Shown here piece after piece: positions 1 to 8,111 of a DNA stretch of 12,267 bases (within the stretch, counting starts at the first letter, position 1; each line of letters begins with the position of its first letter). The translations under genes and the position numbers were made by a program. The DNA comes from an uncultured Oscillospiraceae bacterium (lineage in GTDB: Bacteria; Bacillota; Clostridia; Oscillospirales; Acutalibacteraceae), in NCBI GenBank assembly GCA_902489595.1, contig CABUAS010000052.1:1-12267 (forward strand). The letters run 5' to 3'. The notes below the pieces were generated by a model that did not search any database, had not been told where the DNA came from, and saw only the letters and a program-made list of their open reading frames with translations.

Positions 1-36
1 TGATTTCACCTTATATTTACAATAAACTTACTAAAT

Positions 37-44
37 AAAAGGAG
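37..44 (+). promoter_or_regulatory. Ribosome binding site of the GT14 gene
   Basis: AAAAGGAG lies four bases before the ATG at 49 and fixes that start. The 36 bases upstream are AT-rich, carry no recognisable gene end or promoter, and are too short to interpret. Confidence 0.7.
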
Positions 45-48
45 TATT

Positions 49-945
49 ATGGTTAAACACGCTTATTTGATAATGGCTCATAATCAGTTTGAAATTTTGG
101 AAATATTGGTGAAAATGCTTGATGATGAGCGTAATGATTTATATATACATATTGATTCAAAAGTAAAAAAATTTGATTTTACGTATTTTCAAAATGTGCC
201 AAAGTATTCAAAAATCAGCTTCATTGAAAGAAATTCCGTAACGTGGGGTGATTTTTCTCTGGTGAAATGTGAATTTCTTTTGCTAAAATCAGCAGTCTGT
301 AATTCGAAGCATATTAAATATGATTATTATCATTTTCTTTCGGGTATTGATTTGCCTATAAAAACTAATGATGAAATTTTTGAGTTTTTCAATAAGAATT
401 ACGGTAAAGAATTTTTGCATTTTTCAGCAAATGAGCCTCAGCCTGAGTTTGAAAACAGAATAAGGTATTATCATTTTTTCAGAAAAAAGAGAAATGTTGT
501 ATTTAAAATATTTGCTCAGATTACTTTAAAAATACAAAAGTATTTTGGCGTAAACAGATTGAAAAATAAAAATATTATTGTTCAAAAGGGTTCTAACTGG
601 GTTAGCATTACGAATGATTTTGCTGAATATGTTGTCAGCAGAGAAGATTTTGTAAAAGAAACGTTTCACCATTGTTATTGCGGCGATGAGATTTTTATGC
701 AGACATTGTTCATAAATTCACCATTCAAGAACAATCTTTATATGCCGAATTGTAATGATAATCAATTGGCTTCAGCGAGGCTTATTGATTGGACAAGAGG
801 TAATCCTTATGTTTTCAAATCATCTGATTTTAATGAAATTGTTTCTTCGCCGGCGATGTTTGCAAGAAAATTCAGTGCTGATGATAAAGAAATAATTTAT
901 AAAATCAGAGATTATGTTAAATCAAAACAGATTGAAAGAGGTTAG
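49..945 (+). CDS. GT14-family (Core-2/I-branching type) glycosyltransferase
   Basis: This 298-residue protein matches the Core-2/I-branching beta-1,6-N-acetylglucosaminyltransferase family (GT14) along its whole length. Visible family motifs are AYLIMAHN (5-12), YIHIDSK (32-38), WGDFSLV (66-72), YYHFLSGIDLPI (93-104), GSNWVSIT (181-188), GDEIFMQT (212-219), RLIDWTRGNP (244-253) and FARKF near the C-terminus. It has no signal peptide or obvious membrane span, so it probably works at the inner face of the membrane. Bacterial members transfer a sugar, often GlcNAc or xylose, during surface glycan synthesis; donor and acceptor here cannot be read from sequence. The length is normal for bacterial members. 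The next gene starts two bases after its stop, so the two are very likely cotranscribed. Family assignment is firm; the exact sugar is unknown. Confidence 0.88.
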   Translation: MVKHAYLIMAHNQFEILEILVKMLDDERNDLYIHIDSKVKKFDFTYFQNVPKYSKISFIERNSVTWGDFSLVKCEFLLLKSAVCNSKHIKYDYYHFLSGIDLPIKTNDEIFEFFNKNYGKEFLHFSANEPQPEFENRIRYYHFFRKKRNVVFKIFAQITLKIQKYFGVNRLKNKNIIVQKGSNWVSITNDFAEYVVSREDFVKETFHHCYCGDEIFMQTLFINSPFKNNLYMPNCNDNQLASARLIDWTRGNPYVFKSSDFNEIVSSPAMFARKFSADDKEIIYKIRDYVKSKQIERG

Positions 946-947
946 TT

Positions 948-1931
948 GTGAAAGATATCAATTATAAAATTACTATAATAATTCCTATATATAATGTTGA
1001 AAAATATTTAAATGCAACTATAGAAAGTGTTGTTAATCAGACTTATAAAAATCTTGAAATAATTCTTGTTGATGACGGCTCACCGGATAGCTGCCCGAAA
1101 ATATGTGATGAATGGGCAGAAAAAGACAGCAGAATTAAAGTTTTACATAAAAAAAACGGCGGCGTTTCATCTGCAAGAAATGCAGGACTTGATATTGCAA
1201 CAGGAGATTATATTGCTTTTGTTGACGGTGATGATTATATTGACCTTGATATGTATGAAATAATGCTCGGTCATATTGTGCAGTACGGTGCAGACGCCGC
1301 TTCTTGCGGTATTGTCAGGGAAAATGTAAATAAGCCTAATGAGCCGTGGGGAAGCAATGATGCCGAAATTGAAATTTATAATAATGAAAATCTGCTTAAA
1401 TTGGTAGGACGTGCATTTGGAATTCTCCCTGTGTCAATATGCAATAAACTGTTTAGCAGAAAGTCTGTTTCGGATATACGTTTTGATACAAGATTTAAAT
1501 ATGCTGAGGATTTACTGTTTAATTATTTTACTGCAAAAAATACTGATAAAATGGTTATTCAGAATGCTTTGCGTTATCATTATGTCAGTCGCAGCGATTC
1601 AGCTATGCACTGTGAGTTCGATTCCAGTCGTTTTGATGACCAGAAAGTTATGGATATTATTTTGAATGATGCAAGTGATAATGAAGAAGTGTGCAAATAT
1701 TGCGTGCAGGGTGATGTTTTAAGAGCATTCAGAACAATTAAAGAAATGATGACGTCTGGTAATGAAACCAATAAATTTAATGAAATAAGAAATCGTATTC
1801 TTTCTTATAAATCTGACATATTTAAAAGCGGCCTTTATTCTAAGGCAACTAAATTTAAAACAGTGTTTTTATGGCTTGCACCTGATGTATATAAAAAATT
1901 TATAGCTGTATACGGCAGAAATCATTCATAA
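948..1931 (+). CDS. GT2-family glycosyltransferase
   Basis: A 327-residue family 2 glycosyltransferase with a GT-A fold at the N-terminus. Visible motifs are IIPIYNVEKYL (11-21), VDDGSPD (41-47, nucleotide binding), GGVSSARNAG (71-80), the metal-binding DxD-like FVDGDDYI (91-98) and an acidic AEDLLFN (186-192) that fits the usual catalytic-base region. The C-terminal third (about 220-327) is a less conserved helical part with a mildly hydrophobic patch near 305-320 (KTVFLWLAPDVYKKF), typical of capsule and wall glycosyltransferases. It starts with GTG at 948, preceded by an AAAGAGG ribosome site inside the end of the upstream gene. The protein probably adds one sugar to a lipid-linked repeat unit at the cytoplasmic face. 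The sugar donor is unknown. Confidence 0.9.
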   Translation: MKDINYKITIIIPIYNVEKYLNATIESVVNQTYKNLEIILVDDGSPDSCPKICDEWAEKDSRIKVLHKKNGGVSSARNAGLDIATGDYIAFVDGDDYIDLDMYEIMLGHIVQYGADAASCGIVRENVNKPNEPWGSNDAEIEIYNNENLLKLVGRAFGILPVSICNKLFSRKSVSDIRFDTRFKYAEDLLFNYFTAKNTDKMVIQNALRYHYVSRSDSAMHCEFDSSRFDDQKVMDIILNDASDNEEVCKYCVQGDVLRAFRTIKEMMTSGNETNKFNEIRNRILSYKSDIFKSGLYSKATKFKTVFLWLAPDVYKKFIAVYGRNHS

Positions 1932-1984
1932 TAATAATATTTTAGTTTTGAACTGATATATTATGTTTCGGAAAGGTTAAGTAA
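1932..1984 (+). other. Short gap before the flippase gene
   Basis: This 53-base AT-rich gap is the longest one inside the 49-4691 gene block. It holds GGAAAGG (1971-1977), a ribosome binding site suitably placed for the ATG at 1985. I see no terminator hairpin, so readthrough from upstream is likely. Confidence 0.5.
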
Positions 1985-3517
1985 ATGAATAATACTAAGC
2001 AAAGAAAGTTAGGCGTTGTTCTTTCTTATTCAACGATAGCTTTAAGCATAGTTACAGGTATTTTATACACTCCTATAATGCTTCGTCTTATGGGTAAAAG
2101 TGAATATGGTTTATATGGAACAGTGCTTTCTTTTGTGGGGCTGCTTTCACTCCTTGATGCAGGCTTTTCGAGTTCATATATAAAATTTTATTCAAAATAT
2201 AAAAGTGAAAATAGAGAAGATAAAATTAAATCATTTAATGCGTTGTTTTTTACCGTATTTTTCATAATATCAATTGTTGCTTTAATAATAGGAACATTCT
2301 TTTCTTTTAATGCTAATCTTATATTTGATAAAGGTCTGACTGACGAAGAATATTCGAAGGCCGGAATTATGATGTTTCTGCTTACTTTATCGGTATCCTT
2401 GGGATTTGCTACAAGCATATTTTCCTGTTATATTTCTGCTCAGGAAAAATTTGTTTTCCTTAAAGGAACAGGACTGCTGAACACTATTCTTACTGTTTGT
2501 ATTAATTTAATAGTGCTTTATTTCGGTTATGGAGCAGTAGGGCTTATTGTTGTTCAGTTAGTATCTAATGTATTGCTGAAGTCCATATATATATATGTCT
2601 GTATAAAAAAGTTGAATTTGAAATTTAGCTTTTCAAATATTGAAAAAGGTCTTTTTAAACAGGTTTTTGCTTTTTCAGGTTTGATTGCGATAAATATGGT
2701 CGTTGATAAAGTAAATCAGGGAATTGACAGCGTTCTTTTGGGTCGTTTTTGCGGTACTGCCGCAGTAGCTACGTATTCAGTAGCATCAAATCTTAACGGT
2801 AGTTTCACTACTCTCTCTACAGCCATTTCAGGTGTGTTTACTCCGCATATTCATAAGCTTGTTAATTCTTATGCTCCTGATTCTTTTGAGCAGAGAAAAG
2901 TGTTGACTCAGTTTTTTGTTAAAGTGGGACGAATTCAGTTTATGCTTCTTTGCTTTGTTGCTTCGGGATTTGTTTTTTTCGGCAGACCGTTTATCAGAAT
3001 CTGGGCAGGCGAGGGTTATGAACAGTCATACATAATTGCTTTAATTTTGATTATTCCCGGTATTATTCCATTGTCACAAAATGTAGGTATTGAAATTCAA
3101 AGAGCATTAAACCGCCATCATTACAGAGCCTATATTTACGGTTCAATGGCAATTTTAAATTTAATTTTAAGCGTCTTTCTTTGTCAGAAATATGAGGGCG
3201 TAGGCAGTGCAATAGGAACGGCAATAGCATGCATTCTTGCAAACATTATTATTATGAATATCGTTTATAATAAAAGAATTAACATCAATATTATTGATTA
3301 CTGGGAAAATGTTTTAAGAACTCTTTTAGGAATGATTATTCCGTTTATTGTTGGCGCATTGATAATGAAATTTGCCGATTTAAACAGTATAGTAAATCTG
3401 ATTTTGTTTATATTGATTTACAGTGCCGTGTTCGGTGTGTGTGTTTATTTCTTTTCATTCAATGATTATGAAAAATCTTTGGTGAAAAACGTTATTAATA
3501 AGTTAAAAAGAAGGTAG
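1985..3517 (+). CDS. Wzx-type polysaccharide flippase (MOP superfamily)
   Basis: A 510-residue polytopic membrane protein of the polysaccharide biosynthesis/MATE-like (MOP) superfamily. It begins with a short basic stretch (KQRK, 5-8), then a hydrophobic segment (about 11-31) followed by LRLMGKSEYGLYG (33-45), the N-terminal pattern typical of Wzx. Roughly 12-14 hydrophobic segments follow through to the C-terminus, which ends in a basic tail (NKLKRR). The length is normal for Wzx (about 400-520 residues). The expected role is to flip lipid-linked oligosaccharide from the cytoplasmic to the outer face of the membrane for polymerisation. Its location between glycosyltransferases and a polyol-phosphate transferase supports this. 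Wzx proteins diverge strongly, so substrate cannot be predicted; a teichuronic-acid or lipopolysaccharide-type transporter of the same superfamily would look alike. Confidence 0.88.
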   Translation: MNNTKQRKLGVVLSYSTIALSIVTGILYTPIMLRLMGKSEYGLYGTVLSFVGLLSLLDAGFSSSYIKFYSKYKSENREDKIKSFNALFFTVFFIISIVALIIGTFFSFNANLIFDKGLTDEEYSKAGIMMFLLTLSVSLGFATSIFSCYISAQEKFVFLKGTGLLNTILTVCINLIVLYFGYGAVGLIVVQLVSNVLLKSIYIYVCIKKLNLKFSFSNIEKGLFKQVFAFSGLIAINMVVDKVNQGIDSVLLGRFCGTAAVATYSVASNLNGSFTTLSTAISGVFTPHIHKLVNSYAPDSFEQRKVLTQFFVKVGRIQFMLLCFVASGFVFFGRPFIRIWAGEGYEQSYIIALILIIPGIIPLSQNVGIEIQRALNRHHYRAYIYGSMAILNLILSVFLCQKYEGVGSAIGTAIACILANIIIMNIVYNKRININIIDYWENVLRTLLGMIIPFIVGALIMKFADLNSIVNLILFILIYSAVFGVCVYFFSFNDYEKSLVKNVINKLKRR

Positions 3518-3521
3518 ACTA

Positions 3522-4691
3522 ATGAGCAGTATATCAACGGTTTTATATAAAGTTTATTCATCATTGATGTGTAATGTCGGATCAAAGAATTACATTTTAT
3601 TTGAAAGTGCTCCTAATATTTCTGATAATACATTGTACGTTTTTAACGAAATGTTAAAAAGAGGTCTTAATAAAAAATATAAATTTATCTGGGCGTTAAA
3701 TAACGAGGACGGCAATATCGAAAATCCTTTTGAAGGAGTTAAAAATGTTAAAGTTGTAAGCAGAAGATCGTTTTTATTCAAATATTATTATTCGTATTTT
3801 GCAAAGTGCCTTATTTGCTGTAATCATTTTTTGCCTAAAAGAAATAAAAAGCAAAAGGTCGTGTATTTAGCTCACGGTGCTACTGTAAAAGATGTAAGGG
3901 GCGACAATTATGAAGTACCCGAATCATATAAAAATGATAAAGGTATAACGCTTTCTGATTTTACCGCAAAGTATGATTCAAAAACGTTGAATGCACCGTC
4001 GGATTTTATGCTTCCTCTCGGCTATCCGAGAAATGATATTCTTTTTGAAGAAAAAATTGATTTGGAAAAGCTTTTCGGCATAAAAGCAGACAAATTTATA
4101 TATTGGCTTCCGACCTTCAGACGTCATAAAAACGATTCAAAAAGAGTGTGCAGCAGTATTTCCATTCCTGTTATACATAATGAAGATAATGCCGTAAGGC
4201 TTAATGAGGTAGCAAAAGAAAATAATGTTGCAATTATTGTAAAACCTCATCCTGCACAGGATTTGTCATATATAAAAGAAATGTCATTAAGTAATATTCT
4301 GTTTATTGATAATTCTTTTCTTAATAAAAACGGTGTTGAAAATTACAGAGTTCTCGGCAGTTCAGACGCTCTTTTAACCGATTATTCTTCCGTTATGTAT
4401 GATTATCTTCTTGTAAATAAGCCGATAGGTCTTTGCTGGGAGGATATTGAAGAGTATAAAGAACTTGAAGGATTAATTTTTAATGATGAAGAACTTGAAA
4501 GTGTAACACGTGGCTGTTCAAAAATTTATACCTGTGATGATATGTTACAGTTTATTATTGATTTAGCTTCAGATAATGATTATCTGAAACAGCAGAGAGA
4601 AGAAACCCGTTCGTTTCTTCATAAATATACAGACGCAAATTCAACTGCAAGAGTTACTGATTATATCGAACATTTACTGAAAAGGGTGTAA
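3522..4691 (+). CDS. CDP-glycerol/CDP-ribitol phosphotransferase, TagB/TagF family
   Basis: A 389-residue protein of the CDP-glycerol glycerophosphotransferase family (Glyphos_transf). Visible motifs: FESAPN (27-32), VYLAHG (114-119), LGYPRND (166-172), YWLPTFRRH (194-202), IIVKPHP (238-244) and LTDYSSVMYDYLLVNKPI (285-302). The histidines at 118 and 243 fit the residues known to matter in TagF. The length is that of a single catalytic domain, as in TagB-type enzymes, and much shorter than two-part TagF polymerases (over 700 residues). It therefore probably adds one or a few glycerol- or ribitol-phosphate units to a glycan rather than being a fused polymerase; this is inference. No gene for making CDP-glycerol or CDP-ribitol is in the window. 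AGAAGG (3509-3514), inside the end of the flippase gene, serves as ribosome site, and only four bases separate the two genes. Confidence 0.88.
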   Translation: MSSISTVLYKVYSSLMCNVGSKNYILFESAPNISDNTLYVFNEMLKRGLNKKYKFIWALNNEDGNIENPFEGVKNVKVVSRRSFLFKYYYSYFAKCLICCNHFLPKRNKKQKVVYLAHGATVKDVRGDNYEVPESYKNDKGITLSDFTAKYDSKTLNAPSDFMLPLGYPRNDILFEEKIDLEKLFGIKADKFIYWLPTFRRHKNDSKRVCSSISIPVIHNEDNAVRLNEVAKENNVAIIVKPHPAQDLSYIKEMSLSNILFIDNSFLNKNGVENYRVLGSSDALLTDYSSVMYDYLLVNKPIGLCWEDIEEYKELEGLIFNDEELESVTRGCSKIYTCDDMLQFIIDLASDNDYLKQQREETRSFLHKYTDANSTARVTDYIEHLLKRV

Positions 4692-4697
4692 TTATTT

Positions 4698-5594
4698 ATG
4701 AAAGGCATTATTTTGGCAGGGGGCAGCGGAACACGGCTTTATCCGCTTACGCTTGTAACATCAAAGCAGCTGCTGCCGATTTACGATAAGCCTATGATTT
4801 ATTATCCGCTCAGCACACTGATGCTTGCAGGTATTAATGAAATACTTATCATTTCCACACCGACCGATTTGCCGAATTTTAAGCGTTTGCTCGGTGACGG
4901 CAGCAGGTTTGGAATTAAACTAAGCTATAAGGTTCAGCCGTCACCCGACGGGCTTGCACAGGCGTTTATTTTAGGTGAAGATTTTATCGGCGATGATTGC
5001 TGCGCAATGGTTCTCGGCGATAATGTTTTTTACGGTGCAGGGCTTGGCAAATTGCTTGAGCAGGCAAAAAACAACGCCGAAATAAACGGCAGGTCAACTG
5101 TTTTCGGCTGTCATGTTGATGATCCCGAGCGGTTCGGAATTGTTGAATTTGATAAAAACGGCAAAGTTCTTTCTCTCGAAGAAAAGCCTGAAAATCCTAA
5201 GTCTTCATGGGCGGTTACGGGTCTTTACTTTTATGATAATAAGTGTGCAGAATATGCAAAAAATCTTAAACCGTCTGCAAGGGGAGAACTTGAAATTACC
5301 GATTTGAATAAAATTTATCTTGAAAACGGACTGCTTGATGTTAAACTGCTCGGCAGAGGCTTTTCATGGCTTGATACAGGCACTATGGACAGCCTGATTG
5401 AGGCAGGCACATTTGTTAAAACAATTCAAAAGCAAAACGGCGTGTGTATTTCAGCACCCGAAGAAATCGCTTACCGAAAAGGCTGGACAGATAAAAAGCA
5501 ACTCAAACTTTCTGCTGAAAAATACGGCAAATCATCATACGGTCAGTATCTTAAAATGATTGCCGAAAACGATTTTCTGGAGGGCATTGTATGA
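4698..5594 (+). CDS. rmlA: Glucose-1-phosphate thymidylyltransferase
   Basis: RmlA makes dTDP-glucose from dTTP and glucose-1-phosphate, the first step to dTDP-L-rhamnose. The 298-residue length is close to the usual 290-300. Visible motifs: the nucleotide-binding [11 protein letters not shown] (8-18), [17 protein letters not shown] (22-38), [11 protein letters not shown] (80-90), LGDN (106-109, metal and nucleotide site), EEKP (161-164), VTGLYFYD (173-180), GELEITDLN (196-204) and WLDTGT (224-229). All key elements look intact. The ATG follows the previous stop by six bases and has an AAAGGG ribosome site (about 4680-4685) in the end of the preceding gene. The stop overlaps the rmlB start by four bases (ATGA), which points to translational coupling. 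Base composition changes here to higher GC than the four genes to the left. Confidence 0.96.
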   Translation: MKGIILAGGSGTRLYPLTLVTSKQLLPIYDKPMIYYPLSTLMLAGINEILIISTPTDLPNFKRLLGDGSRFGIKLSYKVQPSPDGLAQAFILGEDFIGDDCCAMVLGDNVFYGAGLGKLLEQAKNNAEINGRSTVFGCHVDDPERFGIVEFDKNGKVLSLEEKPENPKSSWAVTGLYFYDNKCAEYAKNLKPSARGELEITDLNKIYLENGLLDVKLLGRGFSWLDTGTMDSLIEAGTFVKTIQKQNGVCISAPEEIAYRKGWTDKKQLKLSAEKYGKSSYGQYLKMIAENDFLEGIV

Positions 5595-6616
5595 CTATTA
5601 TTGTTACCGGCGGAGCAGGGTTTATTGGTTCTAACTTTGTGTTTTATGAACTTAAAAATCACCCTGACGACAGAATTATCTGCCTTGATAAGCTTACATA
5701 TGCAGGCAATCTGTCAACTCTCAAGCCTGTTATGAATAACAAAAATTTTCGTTTTGTTAAAGCTGATATTGCCGACAGAGATGCCGTTTTTTCACTTTTT
5801 GAAGATGAAAAGCCTGATATTGTTGTAAATTTTGCCGCAGAGTCACATGTTGACAGGTCTATCGACAACCCCGAAATATTTCTTAAAACCAACATTCTCG
5901 GCACACAGGTGCTTATGGATGCCTGCCGCAAGTACGGCATAAAGCGTTATCATCAGGTGTCTACCGATGAAGTTTACGGCGATTTGCCGCTTGACAGAAC
6001 GGATTTGTTCTTTACCGAAGATACTCCGATTCACACATCGTCACCTTATTCTGCGTCAAAAGCAAGCGCTGATTTGCTCGTTCTTGCTTATTACAGAACT
6101 TATAAACTGCCCGTTACAATAACAAGGTGCTCAAATAATTACGGCCCGTATCATTTTCCCGAAAAACTGATACCGCTTGTTATAAGCCGTTCCCTTGCCG
6201 ATGAAACCATTCCTGTTTACGGCAAAGGTGAAAATGTGCGTGACTGGCTTTATGTTGAAGACCATTGCTCTGCAATCGACCTTGTTATAAGGCAGGGCAG
6301 GGCAGGCGAGGTTTATAATATCGGCGGTCATAATGAAAAAACAAATCTTGAGGTTGTAAAATCCATTCTTCAATATCTCGGCAAGCCCGAAAGTCTGATT
6401 AATTATGTAACAGACCGCCCGGGGCATGATATGCGCTACGCTATTGACCCTGCAAAAATTCATTCTGAACTCGGCTGGCTTCCTGCCACAAAGTTTGAGG
6501 ACGGAATAAAGAAAACTATTGATTGGTATCTTGATAATAAAGACTGGTGGCAGAACATTATTTCCGGTGAATATCGGAATTATTTTGATACTATGTACGG
6601 CGAAAGGCTTGGTTAA
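5591..6616 (+). CDS. rmlB: dTDP-glucose 4,6-dehydratase
   Basis: RmlB converts dTDP-glucose to dTDP-4-keto-6-deoxyglucose using bound NAD. The 341-residue protein is an extended short-chain dehydrogenase: Rossmann glycine motif [10 protein letters not shown] (6-15), [11 protein letters not shown] (82-92), catalytic STDEVYGD (124-131, containing the Thr-Asp-Glu dehydration triad), YSASK (153-157, Tyr/Lys pair), [10 protein letters not shown] (178-187), [12 protein letters not shown] (214-225) and [11 protein letters not shown] (276-286). These features are specific for RmlB rather than a generic epimerase. It overlaps rmlA by four bases and is followed by rmlD after one base. Length and residues are all as expected, so it is very likely functional. 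Confidence 0.97.
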   Translation: MTIIVTGGAGFIGSNFVFYELKNHPDDRIICLDKLTYAGNLSTLKPVMNNKNFRFVKADIADRDAVFSLFEDEKPDIVVNFAAESHVDRSIDNPEIFLKTNILGTQVLMDACRKYGIKRYHQVSTDEVYGDLPLDRTDLFFTEDTPIHTSSPYSASKASADLLVLAYYRTYKLPVTITRCSNNYGPYHFPEKLIPLVISRSLADETIPVYGKGENVRDWLYVEDHCSAIDLVIRQGRAGEVYNIGGHNEKTNLEVVKSILQYLGKPESLINYVTDRPGHDMRYAIDPAKIHSELGWLPATKFEDGIKKTIDWYLDNKDWWQNIISGEYRNYFDTMYGERLG

Positions 6617-6617
6617 T

Positions 6618-7478
6618 TTGAAAGTTCTTGTTACAGGTGCAAAAGGTCAGCTTGGCTCTGATGTGATGAACGAGCTTATAAAGCGCGGTCATACTGCAAT
6701 CGGTGCAGATATTACCGATTTTGATATTACCAATGCTGAAATGACTGACGTATTTGTTAATTCACTGCGCCCCGATGCAGTAATTCATTGTGCGGCGTGG
6801 ACGGCTGTTGACCTTGCTGAAACCGAGGCGGAAAAATGCACTCTCGTAAATAAAACAGGCACAGAAAATATGGTGAATGCCTGCAAAAAAATCGGTTCAA
6901 AGCTTCTTTATCTTTCAACCGATTATGTTTTTGACGGTGAGGGCACAGAACCGTGGAAACCTTATGATAACCGATGCCCTCTTAATGTTTACGGCAAAAC
7001 GAAGTATGAGGGCGAATTGGCTGTCGAAAAATACGAAAAGCATTTTATAGTTCGCATCGCGTGGGTGTTTGGCAAAAACGGAAAAAATTTTATAAAAACT
7101 GTGTTGAAACTTGCAAAAAGTTATGATACACTTAACTTTGTCAATGACCAGATAGGCACTCCGACATATACTTATGATTTGGCACGTCTGCTTGTTGATA
7201 TGATTGAAACAGAAAAATACGGCATATACCACGCTACAAATGAGGGCGGATATATCAGTTGGTACGATTTTGTGCTTGAAATTTTAAAACAGGCAAAAAT
7301 TGACGGCAAAACAGTAAATCCCGTTACTTCAGAGCAGTTTAAGTCTCCTGCCAAAAGGCCGTTCAACAGCAGGCTTGACAAAAGTTTGCTTACTGAAAAC
7401 GGCTTTGCGCCTCTGCCTGACTGGAAAGATGCCGTGCACAGATATTTAATTGAAATCGGTGAGATAAATGCAGATTAA
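6618..7478 (+). CDS. rmlD: dTDP-4-dehydrorhamnose reductase
   Basis: RmlD reduces dTDP-4-keto-L-rhamnose with NAD(P)H, the last step to dTDP-L-rhamnose. I place the start at the TTG at 6618, which gives MKVLVTGAKGQLGSDV and puts the glycine motif at residues 6-13, as in the family. An in-frame ATG at 6519 would add 33 residues encoded inside rmlB that resemble nothing in the family. AAAGG (6603-6607) lies about ten bases before the TTG. The 286-residue length is normal. Other motifs: CAAWTAVD (58-65), LSTDYVFDG (99-107), YGKTKYEGE (125-133, catalytic Tyr/Lys), RIAWVFGKNGKNFI (146-159), NDQIGTPTYTYDLA (176-189) and RPFNSRLD (247-254). Only one base separates it from rmlB, and it overlaps rmlC by 11 bases. 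Confidence 0.94.
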   Translation: MKVLVTGAKGQLGSDVMNELIKRGHTAIGADITDFDITNAEMTDVFVNSLRPDAVIHCAAWTAVDLAETEAEKCTLVNKTGTENMVNACKKIGSKLLYLSTDYVFDGEGTEPWKPYDNRCPLNVYGKTKYEGELAVEKYEKHFIVRIAWVFGKNGKNFIKTVLKLAKSYDTLNFVNDQIGTPTYTYDLARLLVDMIETEKYGIYHATNEGGYISWYDFVLEILKQAKIDGKTVNPVTSEQFKSPAKRPFNSRLDKSLLTENGFAPLPDWKDAVHRYLIEIGEINAD

Positions 7479-8007
7479 GGTTGAAAAAAATGTCGGGGGA
7501 ATTGAGGGGCTTTGCGTGATAATCCCGGCCGTTCACGGCGATTCCCGAGGTTATTTTATGGAAACCTATAATGAAAACGATATGAAAGAGGCAGGACTTG
7601 ATATAAAATTTGTTCAGGATAATCAGTCAGCCTCAACAAAAGGTGTGCTCAGGGGACTGCACCGCCAGAAAAATTTTCCGCAGACTAAACTTGTGCGCTG
7701 TATAATCGGCTCTGTTTATGATGTTGCAGTCGATTTAAGGCAGGACAGTAAAACTTACGGCAAGTGGTACGGCGTTGAGCTGACAGCCGAAAATAAAAAG
7801 CAGTTTTTAATTCCGAAAGGGTTTGCCCACGGCTTTCTTGTGCTTTCGGATTACGCAGAGTTCTGCTATAAATGTGATGACTTTTTTCATCCCGATGATG
7901 AGGCAGGTATACCGTATAATGACCCTGCAATCGGTGTTGACTGGCATATTCCTGAAAATCTGCAGATTAAACTCAGTGAAAAAGACAAAAACTGGCAGCC
8001 ACTTTAA
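7468..8007 (+). CDS. rmlC: dTDP-4-dehydrorhamnose 3,5-epimerase
   Basis: RmlC epimerises C3 and C5 of dTDP-4-keto-6-deoxyglucose, a cupin-fold enzyme. The 179-residue length is typical. Motifs: GDSRGYFMETYN (24-35), QDNQSASTKGVLRGLHRQ (50-67, with catalytic His65), DVAVDLR (85-91), FLIPKGFAHGFLVLSD (113-128) and YKCDDFFHPDDEAGIPYNDP (134-153, with the conserved Tyr134). The start at 7468 lies inside the end of rmlD and has GGTGAG (7458-7463) four bases upstream, so translation is probably coupled. It is the last gene of the rhamnose set; the ABDC order completes the pathway and is less common than ACBD or BDAC arrangements as I recall them. Confidence 0.96.
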   Translation: MQIKVEKNVGGIEGLCVIIPAVHGDSRGYFMETYNENDMKEAGLDIKFVQDNQSASTKGVLRGLHRQKNFPQTKLVRCIIGSVYDVAVDLRQDSKTYGKWYGVELTAENKKQFLIPKGFAHGFLVLSDYAEFCYKCDDFFHPDDEAGIPYNDPAIGVDWHIPENLQIKLSEKDKNWQPL

Positions 8008-8111
8008 TTTATAATGTAATTATAATTTCCGTAGGATGGGGTGTCCTCACCCAGCCGTTATTTCGGAAAGAGTTTTAATATATAAAACAAACTATACGGG
8101 AGCAAAATCAT
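8008..8111 (+). other. Intergenic region between rmlC and the LRR-SLH gene
   Basis: This 104-base gap holds two TATAAT hexamers (8010-8015 and 8021-8026), neither with a convincing -35 box 17 bases upstream. It also holds a GC-rich imperfect hairpin (8031-8057) and GGGAG (8098-8102), the ribosome site of the next gene. A six-base outer complement (TTTCCG at 8026-8031 and CGGAAA at 8064-8069) encloses the hairpin. There is no long T-run, so it is not a canonical intrinsic terminator. The next gene may have its own promoter here, but I cannot place it firmly. Confidence 0.45.
8031..8057. repeat. GC-rich imperfect hairpin, possible small interspersed repeat (copy A)
   Basis: A GC-rich island in AT-rich spacer. 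GG (8034-8035) pairs with CC (8055-8056), and TGGG plus TG (8037-8043, one bulged G at 8041) pairs with CACCCA (8048-8053) around a TCCT loop. Aligned without gaps to 10030-10056 it matches at 16 of 27 positions, including the shared GTAGG start and the CC-C-G end. This suggests a diverged copy of the same family of intergenic hairpin repeats, though shared base bias could explain part of the match. Confidence 0.45.

Noticed and set aside
2584..2597. Short run of alternating AT (ATATATATAT) in the flippase gene
   Set aside because: It encodes Ile-Tyr residues in a membrane segment in frame and is expected in such AT-rich coding DNA.
6131..6463. A 110-codon open frame on the minus strand inside rmlB
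   Set aside because: It lies wholly opposite a conserved, intact rmlB, has no ribosome site I can see, and its translation resembles no family. It is a shadow of rmlB codon use.
8026..8069. Hairpin after rmlC as an intrinsic terminator of the rml genes
   Set aside because: The structure is bulged and interrupted, and only a four-base T run (8073-8076) lies after it, not adjacent. Readthrough into the LRR-SLH gene remains possible.
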